A stretch of 5,369 bases of DNA, taken from NCBI GenBank assembly GCA_025353525.1, contig JANXOO010000931.1:1-5369 (forward strand), written 5' to 3'. Source of the DNA: Schlesneria sp. GTDB taxonomy: Bacteria; Planctomycetota; Planctomycetia; Planctomycetales; Planctomycetaceae. The translations under genes were made by a program, and so were the position numbers. Positions 1-5,369 of this stretch are shown piece by piece. Numbering within the stretch: position 1 is the first letter of the stretch; each line of letters opens with the position of its first letter. The notes under the pieces were generated by a model that made no database searches, had not been told where the DNA came from, and saw only the letters and a program-made list of their open reading frames with translations.

Positions 1-2
1 CC

Positions 3-1493
3 ACCGTCGAGCGGATTCGCCGGACGCTGGAAGATCTCGGCCCGACGTTCATCAAATTCGGTCAGGTGATGAGCACCCGGCCGGATCTCGTTCCATCCGG
101 GATGCTGGTCGAATTACAAAAACTGCAAGAAAGTGTCCCGCCGTTCGCATCCGAAGAGGCAATCGCACAGCTCGAGGCCGAACTCGGCAAACCCGTCGCG
201 GAACTTTTCGCCAGCTTCGATCGAACGCCGCTCGCTGCCGGTTCGTTGGGGCAAGTGCATCGCGCAACCCACTTCAACGGTACCGAGTTGGCCGTCAAGA
301 TCCGGCGACCGACTGCGGTCCGCGATGTTGAACGCGATCTGCTGCTGATGCACGAGCTGGCGGTCCTGGTCGAAAGCAACGTTCCGGAAGCGCGGATCTT
401 CGATCCTTCAGGTCTCGTCAATCACTTTGCCCGTTCAATCCGTCGCGAACTCAATTTCGCGAGAGAAGGACGAACGATGAACGAATTTCGTCGTCTGTTT
501 CGTCAGGACGCCACACTTTATGTTCCCCAGGTCTTTGAGGAATTGACAACCGAGGCGATTTTGACGATGCAATTCGTCGATGCTCTGCGAATCGATGAAC
601 TGAGCCAACTTCAGAATACGAAATGTACCCCGACTGAAATCGCCGCCAATGGGGCACGTATCTTCATGAAGCAGGCGTTTGAATTCGGGGTTTTTCACGG
701 CGATCCCCATCCGGGCAATATTCGCATCCTGCGCGATGGAACGATCTGCCTGCTCGATTACGGCATGATCGGGATGCTCGATGGAAAAACGCGAGAACAA
801 TTGATCGATATATTGCTGGCGATCAGCCAGCAAAACGTCGACGCCGCCGTGAAACTGGTGCTCCAGATCGGCGAAGCCTATCGGGAAGTTGATCGTCCGT
901 TACTGCAAATCGATATGCGGGATTTCGTTTCCAACTATTACGGCGTAGAGCTTGAACGCCTGAACGTCGGGCGGCTGCTTTCCGATTTTGTCGGGATATT
1001 GTCCAATCATGGCATTCGTTGCCCGGGGAGTCTGATGCTGCTGATTCGTTGCCTGGTCGCACTCGAAGGAGTCGGACGAACGCTCGATCCTGAATTCAAC
1101 ATGGCGGCGCACCTGCAACCGTTTGTTGAACGACTTGTTCGGGCTCGGTATTCGCCGACCCGAATGGCCGAACGAATGTGGGTCGAATCGCAACATTTGC
1201 TCGGATATACACGCGACATCCCTGGACAAGTGAACCGCACGCTGAGGAAACTGAGCGAAGACGACCTGCGAATCCAGTTAGAACATCGCAACCTGGACCA
1301 CTTCATTCTCGAATTGGAACGATCGAGCAACCGCCTTGTCGTCGGCATGGTTGTCGCATCGCTGATCGTTGCTTCGGCGCTGATTATCTCGCAGGGGGCC
1401 AGCACAATCTGGGTCACGTTACCAACCTATATTATTTCGAGCTTGTTGGCAATTTGGCTTGTTTACGGAATCTTTCGAAGCGGAAGACTCTAA
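3..1493 (+). CDS. UbiB/ABC1/COQ8-family atypical kinase, 5' partial
   Basis: Membrane-anchored atypical protein-kinase-like ATPase of the UbiB/ABC1/COQ8 family. The family supports quinone and other isoprenoid-lipid metabolism; its true substrate is generally unknown. The reading frame is open to the left edge, so the start is outside the window; a GTG/ATG pair at 66-71 lies inside the conserved domain and is not a start. Numbering residues from the codon at 3, I see the KxGQ motif at 18-21 (LGPTFIKFGQ context), an Ala-rich loop AAGSLGQVH at 78-86, the nucleotide-site lysine K99 in AVKIRRP, ELNF at 149-152 where the family usually has ExD, the catalytic loop HGDPHPGN at 232-239, and DYG at 252-254 in place of DFG. 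Two hydrophobic helices at the C-terminus (about nucleotides 1326-1390 and 1417-1475) match the usual UbiB membrane anchor. The visible 496 residues are near family length, so little is missing. Planctomycetes use menaquinone, so a strict ubiquinone role is doubtful. The family call is very secure; the substrate is unknown. Confidence 0.95.
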   Translation, partial: TVERIRRTLEDLGPTFIKFGQVMSTRPDLVPSGMLVELQKLQESVPPFASEEAIAQLEAELGKPVAELFASFDRTPLAAGSLGQVHRATHFNGTELAVKIRRPTAVRDVERDLLLMHELAVLVESNVPEARIFDPSGLVNHFARSIRRELNFAREGRTMNEFRRLFRQDATLYVPQVFEELTTEAILTMQFVDALRIDELSQLQNTKCTPTEIAANGARIFMKQAFEFGVFHGDPHPGNIRILRDGTICLLDYGMIGMLDGKTREQLIDILLAISQQNVDAAVKLVLQIGEAYREVDRPLLQIDMRDFVSNYYGVELERLNVGRLLSDFVGILSNHGIRCPGSLMLLIRCLVALEGVGRTLDPEFNMAAHLQPFVERLVRARYSPTRMAERMWVESQHLLGYTRDIPGQVNRTLRKLSEDDLRIQLEHRNLDHFILELERSSNRLVVGMVVASLIVASALIISQGASTIWVTLPTYIISSLLAIWLVYGIFRSGRL

Positions 1494-1547
1494 GTCCGTT
1501 TCGATGTTCTGAAACAGGGAGCAATGGCCGAAAGTCATTCTGTAAAT

Positions 1548-2933
1548 TCAATCGAATTGCAACCTGAGTGCCAGGTCCTTGACCCCCGTCATCGGGATTT
1601 CGTCGGCTTCGATCCTTCGACTGGAACTGATAAAGACAGGTGCCTCACGCAGTTCTTCACCAGGTGTGGGAAGCCGTCCGTGACTCCCTTTGACGCAAGT
1701 GGCATCCAGCCCGATCATATCCATGTAATAGCGGAAGCCGAGAAACTTCTGGGCGAGTCTCCGGGCGATATGCAATTTCGGGAACGATAATTTGTGGTCG
1801 ATGAATAATTCCACCGGGTCGTAGCCCGGTTTCCGATGGATGTCGACAGTCCGTGCGTAATCGGGAGCCAGCCGGTCATCCTCCCAAAAGTAATATGTGA
1901 ACCACGCACCGGGGGCGGCGACGACCACCAGTTCCCCGGATCGCTCGTGATCGAGTCCGAATTGTCGCTGTTCGCTGCGGTCGAGAATCAGGTCGACGCC
2001 CTCGGTCTGCTTCAGTGCCAGCTTGATTGCCTTGATATCATCGGGTCGCTGGATGTAGACATGTGCCACTTGATGATCGGAGACGGCGAAGGCTCGCGAG
2101 GCACCGCAGTCGAGTGTTTCCCATCCCAAAGGCTCGCGCCGAACCGTCAAATAGCCGTGGCGACGCAAAATACGATTAAGGTGAACCGGACGCGAGACGG
2201 GCGTGATCGCGTATTCTGACAGGGCAATGATGTCAGCCCCGATTTCGCGTGCGGCTGCGATACATTTTCCGGCTTCGGCATCGACTGCTCGTATATCGTC
2301 GTCGATTTTGGGGTCGTTTGGGCCGGTTCGCTGCAGGCCATAATCGAGGTGAGGCAGGTAGACGAGTGTCAGGCTCGGCTTATGTCGCCGCATCACGTCG
2401 ACCGATGCGTCCGCAATCCAGCGGGAACTCGAGATATCCGTTCCCGGCCCCCAGAATTTCAACAGCGGGAATACGCCCAATTTCGATTGAAGTTCGTCTC
2501 GCAAGCTGGCAGGGTGGCTGTACGAGTCGAATACTTTTCGACCGTCCGACGGGTAACTCGGTCGAGGTGTCATCGACCAGTCGACGGCGGCATACATGTT
2601 GTACCACCAGAACATTTTTGCCGTCGTGTATTTCGGGTCTCGACACTTCGCGGCGTCATAGATGCGTTCTCCTTTAACCAGCCGGTTTGATTGTCGCCAG
2701 AAAAGTACTTCGGACAATTCGCGAAAATACCAGCCGTTCGCCACGATGCCGTGTTCACGGGGCAGAGTCCCGGTCAATATTGTTGACTGAGCCGAACAGG
2801 TCACGGCAGGTAAAACAGTCCCCAAAGGACGCGAAAACCCTTCGTCCGCCAGTCGTTTAAGGTGCGGAGTCTTCGGCCCGAGCATCTCGTGGGTTAAGCC
2901 GACCACGTTCAGAAGCAACAAGGGACGAGTCAT
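1548..2933 (-). CDS. Alkaline-phosphatase-superfamily protein, nucleotide pyrophosphatase/phosphodiesterase type (EboF-like)
   Basis: Predicted 461-residue cytosolic protein (no signal peptide seen) with the alkaline phosphatase fold of type I phosphodiesterases/nucleotide pyrophosphatases. Numbering from the ATG at 2933: LLLLNVVGLT at 5-14 opens the fold; LPAVTCSAQSTILTG at 41-55 carries the likely nucleophile T45; LPHLDYGLQRTGPN at 193-206 matches the metal-binding D-x3-H segment; LSEYAITPV at 238-246 matches the SDHG segment; and GSHG at 416-419 followed by APVFIS gives the C-terminal histidine. Several canonical ligands look replaced (N9, Q201, E240, Y241). The GIVANGWYFRE and FWRQSN stretches are, from memory, typical of the phosphodiesterase-like family in ebo/EDB clusters (EboF); no other ebo-type gene is visible here. 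I chose the ATG at 2933 because the conserved fold starts at once; an ATG at 2993 and a TTG at 3026 would add 20 or 31 residues of unconserved-looking sequence. No start has a clear Shine-Dalgarno site. Substrate unknown. Confidence 0.9.
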   Translation of the reverse strand: MTRPLLLLNVVGLTHEMLGPKTPHLKRLADEGFSRPLGTVLPAVTCSAQSTILTGTLPREHGIVANGWYFRELSEVLFWRQSNRLVKGERIYDAAKCRDPKYTTAKMFWWYNMYAAVDWSMTPRPSYPSDGRKVFDSYSHPASLRDELQSKLGVFPLLKFWGPGTDISSSRWIADASVDVMRRHKPSLTLVYLPHLDYGLQRTGPNDPKIDDDIRAVDAEAGKCIAAAREIGADIIALSEYAITPVSRPVHLNRILRRHGYLTVRREPLGWETLDCGASRAFAVSDHQVAHVYIQRPDDIKAIKLALKQTEGVDLILDRSEQRQFGLDHERSGELVVVAAPGAWFTYYFWEDDRLAPDYARTVDIHRKPGYDPVELFIDHKLSFPKLHIARRLAQKFLGFRYYMDMIGLDATCVKGSHGRLPTPGEELREAPVFISSSRRIEADEIPMTGVKDLALRLQFD

Positions 2934-3037
2934 GAGGGCTTTCGGGGATAAATTGATCGAATCAGGACGTTTCAGCCGGAATCGTGGCCTCATTGAGAGT
3001 GTTGCGCATCGAATATCAAACGTCAATCACGGACAAA

Positions 3038-3049
3038 TGTTCGCGAACA
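3038..3049. promoter_or_regulatory. Perfect 12-bp palindrome TGTTCGCGAACA, candidate operator
   Basis: The sequence TGTTCGCGAACA equals its own reverse complement with no spacer or mismatch. It sits 71 bp upstream of the leuB start and 104 bp upstream of the start of the divergent gene, a natural place for an operator of a dimeric regulator acting on one or both genes. The match stops at the next base on each side (A and C). It resembles no site I can name with confidence. Function is inferred from symmetry and position only. Confidence 0.35.
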
Positions 3050-3104
3050 CTTTCCTCCATTCGCTGTGTCCCGTAGAGTGTGATCTTCAGTAAATTTTAC
3101 TTCT

Positions 3105-3110
3105 GAAGGA
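3105..3110 (+). promoter_or_regulatory. Ribosome binding site GAAGGA deciding the leuB start
   Basis: GAAGGA complements the 3' end of 16S rRNA and ends 10 bases before the GTG at 3121. The other in-frame GTG at 3112 is only one base from it, too close to be used, so the site favours 3121. An ATG at 3110 overlaps the site but is in another frame. Confidence 0.45.
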
Positions 3111-3120
3111 TGTGCTCGCG

Positions 3121-4194
3121 GTGCAAGCTCAAATCGTTTTGCTACCCGGTGACGGGATTGGCCCCGAAGTTGTTGCTCAGGGCGAGCGGGTGCTGTTGGA
3201 AATTGGCAAGAAATTCGGCCATACGTTCAAATTCAGTTCGGCGTCAATTGGCGGTTGTGCGATCGACCAATGCGGCAATCCGCTGCCCGACGAAACGCTG
3301 GCGGCGTGCAAAGCGTCTCAGGCGATTCTGCTCGGAGCCGTTGGCGGTCCGAAATGGGACGATCCCAACGCCAGGACACGACCGGAAGTCGGTCTTTTGA
3401 AAATCCGCAAGGAACTGGGGCTGTTCGCGAATCTTCGTCCGATTTTCGTCTCACCGCACCTTGTGTCCGCCTCGCCCCTCAAGACAGAAATCGTATCAGG
3501 GACCGATATCCTGTTTTTTCGCGAATTGACCGGAGGAATCTATTTCGGTCCCTCGGGAAAAGACGCGGATGCCAGCGGTGAATCGGCCTATAACACAATG
3601 GTTTACAGCACTCATGAAATCGAACGCATTGTGCGGTTGGCAGGTACAGCCGCTCGCGGCCGACGTAAAAAAGTTACCTCGGTCGACAAGGCCAACGTGC
3701 TGGAAGTCTCACGATTGTGGCGGAAGACATTTGAACGAGTCATGAAATCGGAATTTCCTGACGTTCAAATTGAAAACGTGCTCGTCGATGCCATGGCGAT
3801 GCACCTGATTTCAAAACCCCGCAGTTTCGATGTGGTCGTTACCGAAAACCTGTTCGGTGATATTCTGACCGATGAAGGTTCAATGCTGCCTGGTTCTATG
3901 GGGATGCTCCCTTCCGCTTCGATAGGGTCGTCGGGGCCTGGCCTTTACGAACCGATCCACGGATCGGCTCCGGACATTGCCGGCAAGGGGATTGCCAATC
4001 CACTGGCGACAATTCTTGCCTCAGCAATGTTGTTACGGCACTCGTTGCAACTCGAAACAGAAGCCGTGGCGATCGAGCGTGCCGTTGATCGTGTGCTGGC
4101 CAAGGGACACCGGACAGCAGATTTGTCGGCAGGAGGTGCCAGCGTTGGAACTGCAGCAATGGGATCGCTGGTACTTGCCGAGCTGAATTCCTGA
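3121..4194 (+). CDS. leuB: 3-isopropylmalate dehydrogenase
   Basis: Cytosolic NAD-dependent oxidative decarboxylase that converts 3-isopropylmalate to 2-oxoisocaproate (via 2-isopropyl-3-oxosuccinate), the third step of leucine biosynthesis; the family works as a dimer with Mg2+ or Mn2+. The 357-residue length is normal. Numbering from the GTG at 3121: [11 protein letters not shown] at 7-17; GAVGGPKWD around 75-81; substrate-binding arginines R96, R106 (LFANLRP) and R134; the catalytic tyrosine Y141 in TGGIYFG; the catalytic lysine K190 in SVDKANVL; metal-binding D223 (VDAMAMHL), D247 and D251 (FGDILTDE); and the NAD-site segment [21 protein letters not shown]. The VDAMAMHL and TGGIYFG wording matches LeuB rather than isocitrate or tartrate dehydrogenase. 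All expected active-site residues are present. An upstream in-frame GTG at 3112 would add three residues but sits against the ribosome binding site. No other leu gene is next to it, so it appears to stand alone. Confidence 0.97.
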   Translation: MQAQIVLLPGDGIGPEVVAQGERVLLEIGKKFGHTFKFSSASIGGCAIDQCGNPLPDETLAACKASQAILLGAVGGPKWDDPNARTRPEVGLLKIRKELGLFANLRPIFVSPHLVSASPLKTEIVSGTDILFFRELTGGIYFGPSGKDADASGESAYNTMVYSTHEIERIVRLAGTAARGRRKKVTSVDKANVLEVSRLWRKTFERVMKSEFPDVQIENVLVDAMAMHLISKPRSFDVVVTENLFGDILTDEGSMLPGSMGMLPSASIGSSGPGLYEPIHGSAPDIAGKGIANPLATILASAMLLRHSLQLETEAVAIERAVDRVLAKGHRTADLSAGGASVGTAAMGSLVLAELNS

Positions 4195-4201
4195 AACCGG
4201 A

Positions 4202-5369
4202 TTAGCGATTCGGAGCAAACGGGTATTGCGGCAGCGAATTCCCCGACGAATTCGCCGCAGCTCCGTTCGCGTTACTTCCGGCATCGCGCCCGCCTGAGTT
4301 GCGCGGATTGATGCTCATCAGATCCATGCTCTCTTGCGAGCGAAAGGTATTGGCCGAATTGATGGCCGGTTTGGCTGGCAGTGAATTATTATCCGGCCAC
4401 GTACCGTTATAGGGACGCGAGCCATCATTTCCTTTTCGATTGTCCATCGACGAATTTGATTCTGCTGCATTCGTCCCAAACAATTCGGCTCGTCGGTTTG
4501 AATTCTGCATCCAGCCTGTCGATGCGCCACTCGCCGCGTCGTTTATCGAACCGCGACTGCTCGAGTTCTGAAGATCGCTGCCCCAGCCCGATGAATTTGG
4601 AGAACTGCCCTGCGAGTTAAACAGTCTGGTCGAGGGTGATTCCCAGCTATTGGTGGGCGATGTCCAGGTGTTAAGAGGTGAATCGGGGTACAACGGCTTG
4701 TCAGTCTCACTCTTCGACATTGCCTCTTTTGCCATAGAACCCTGTGCATCGGCACCATATTGTGAATTCATATTGGATGTCGACTGTGATTTATCTCCAG
4801 TTAGCAGAATTGGTTGCGAGCCAGAAGACGCCGCCGGAATGTTGTTCTCGTACCCGGATACCGAGCCCGTCGAATCCTGGTGATGGTGATCCATCATGAT
4901 CGGAAACATGCCGCCGGGGCCAGCGTTCAGCCCCATTTGGGCCGCCGTTTGTGTTGCTGATGCATAACCGTTGGCTTGCTGTACGCGGTTCGCGGGCGAA
5001 CCTGGATTTTGACCCCAGGCGAATTGTTCCTGAGTCGGGCCATTTCGACCACGGAAGATCTCGGCAGGACGTCCACCGGCAGCAGAATTCTGCAAACGCC
5101 CCTGCGGCATTGGTGTCTGGAAATCACCGGATCGTGAATTGACCGCGTTGTTTGCAAATTGCTGCTGGTTGCCGGATCCCGAGTTCAGCATCGAATCGCT
5201 GCCTTGTGTTCCAGGATCGTTCTGACCACCAAACGCATTTCGCCGGGAATTCTGTTGTGCCATTTGAGCTTTCAGATTGTCCTGATCGAGTCGATCAGCA
5301 TCGGCGGCAAGATTTTTCAGTCTCGACATTTCCTGCTGTAATTCGAATTCGCGACGTTGTCTGGCTTCC
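4202..5369 (-). CDS. Asn/Ser/Gly/Gln-rich low-complexity protein with coiled-coil-like start, 5' partial
   Basis: I do not recognise this protein. The frame is open from the TAA at 4202-4204 to the right edge; the ATG at 5329 is probably internal because in-frame sequence before it (ARQRREFELQQE) continues without a stop and the bases upstream give no properly spaced ribosome binding site. The N-terminal part seen (to about nucleotide 5255) is charged, with spaced Leu residues (EFELQQEMSRLKNL, DRLDQDNLKAQ), which looks like the end of a coiled coil. The remaining roughly 360 residues are rich in Asn, Ser, Gly, Gln and Ala, contain no cysteine and no transmembrane segment, and should be disordered. 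Local features are MMDHHHQDS near 4880-4905, a doubled N-[ST]-W-[TE]-S-P heptad at 4631-4672, and the tail QYPFAPNR. The compositional bias is consistent throughout, and no competing frame on the opposite strand looks real. It could be a surface, cell-envelope or scaffold protein; any signal peptide would lie outside the window. Confidence 0.72.
   Translation of the reverse strand, partial: EARQRREFELQQEMSRLKNLAADADRLDQDNLKAQMAQQNSRRNAFGGQNDPGTQGSDSMLNSGSGNQQQFANNAVNSRSGDFQTPMPQGRLQNSAAGGRPAEIFRGRNGPTQEQFAWGQNPGSPANRVQQANGYASATQTAAQMGLNAGPGGMFPIMMDHHHQDSTGSVSGYENNIPAASSGSQPILLTGDKSQSTSNMNSQYGADAQGSMAKEAMSKSETDKPLYPDSPLNTWTSPTNSWESPSTRLFNSQGSSPNSSGWGSDLQNSSSRGSINDAASGASTGWMQNSNRRAELFGTNAAESNSSMDNRKGNDGSRPYNGTWPDNNSLPAKPAINSANTFRSQESMDLMSINPRNSGGRDAGSNANGAAANSSGNSLPQYPFAPNR
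4631..4672 (-). repeat. Two-copy heptapeptide repeat NTWTSPT / NSWESPS
   Basis: Two adjacent seven-residue units share the pattern N-[ST]-W-[TE]-S-P-[ST] inside the low-complexity gene. The DNA of the two copies differs (AAC ACC TGG ACA against AAT AGC TGG GAA), so the similarity is in the protein rather than a fresh DNA duplication. Related W-containing pieces nearby (SGWGSDLQNSS, TGWMQNSN, NGTWPDNN) suggest a degenerate Trp/Asn/Ser repeat. Confidence 0.45.

Larger units (their letters stand above)
2934..3120. promoter_or_regulatory. Divergent intergenic region between phosphodiesterase-like gene and leuB
   Basis: This 187-bp spacer separates two genes transcribed away from each other, so it should carry both promoters. 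I find no convincing -35/-10 pair on either strand. A TAAATT at 3091-3096 could be a poor -10 for leuB but has no good -35 at the right distance. On the minus strand GATATT (3017 back to 3012) lies only 13-14 bp from a TTTGTC-like element, which is too close. The one clear structure is the palindrome at 3038-3049. No leucine-rich leader peptide, T-box or attenuator hairpin is visible upstream of leuB. Confidence 0.4.

Noticed and set aside
1498..1539. Possible terminator hairpins between the convergent UbiB-like and phosphodiesterase-like genes (GTTTC/GAAAC at 1498-1515; AATGGC/GTCATT at 1523-1539).
   Set aside because: The stems are only 5-6 bp, one with a G-T pair, and neither is followed by a T-run on either strand, so they do not support a terminator call.
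1836..2219. 127-codon open frame on the plus strand opposite the phosphodiesterase-like gene.
   Set aside because: It lies wholly within a strongly conserved gene on the other strand and shows no recognisable motif; it is a shadow frame.
3110..3400. 96-codon plus-strand frame starting with ATG at the leuB start.
   Set aside because: It overlaps leuB in another frame, is rich in Cys/Arg as expected of a shadow, and leuB motifs run through the same bases.
4881..4896. Inverted repeat TGATGG-TGAT-CCATCA.
   Set aside because: It lies inside the low-complexity gene and is a by-product of the codons for Met-Met-Asp-His-His-His; there is no T-run and no reason to expect a terminator there.
1..5369. 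Search for a defence system, CRISPR array, toxin-antitoxin pair, transposon ends or tRNA.
   Set aside because: No repeat arrays, transposase, nuclease or helicase motifs, terminal inverted repeats or cloverleaf-like segments were found; the genes are ordinary chromosomal ones plus one unrecognised protein.

Overview
The window holds four protein-coding genes in a tight arrangement of alternating strands. They are a UbiB/ABC1-family atypical kinase (+, cut by the left edge), an alkaline-phosphatase-superfamily protein of the nucleotide pyrophosphatase/phosphodiesterase type (-), 3-isopropylmalate dehydrogenase LeuB (+), and an unrecognised Asn/Ser/Gly/Gln-rich low-complexity protein (-, cut by the right edge). 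I see no RNA genes, mobile elements, CRISPR arrays or prophage genes. The moderate GC content, scattered single genes without operons, weak or absent Shine-Dalgarno sites, non-ATG starts and a long disordered Asn/Ser-rich protein suggest a Planctomycetota chromosome. This is inference from style and remembered homologues, not a database match.

Layout: positions 3-1493 encode the UbiB-like kinase with its KxGQ, Ala-rich loop, HGDPHPGN and DYG motifs and a two-helix membrane anchor at the C-terminus. After a 54-bp convergent gap, 1548-2933 (minus strand) encode a 461-residue alkaline-phosphatase-fold protein. It resembles the family found in ebo/EDB clusters, and several canonical metal ligands appear to be replaced. 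A 187-bp divergent region (2934-3120) carries a perfect 12-bp palindrome, TGTTCGCGAACA, and leads into leuB (3121-4194). leuB converges with only 7 bp of spacing onto the low-complexity gene (4202 to beyond 5369), which begins with coiled-coil-like sequence at the window edge.

Functional links: there is no sign of one operon or pathway. LeuB is the third enzyme of leucine biosynthesis. The UbiB protein probably supports quinone or other isoprenoid-lipid metabolism at the inner membrane. The phosphodiesterase-like protein has no assigned substrate. The only shared control region is the divergent one between the phosphodiesterase-like gene and leuB. I did not find a complete new system. The points most worth checking are the altered metal site of the phosphodiesterase-like protein, the non-canonical residues of the UbiB kinase, the palindrome, and the nature of the low-complexity protein.
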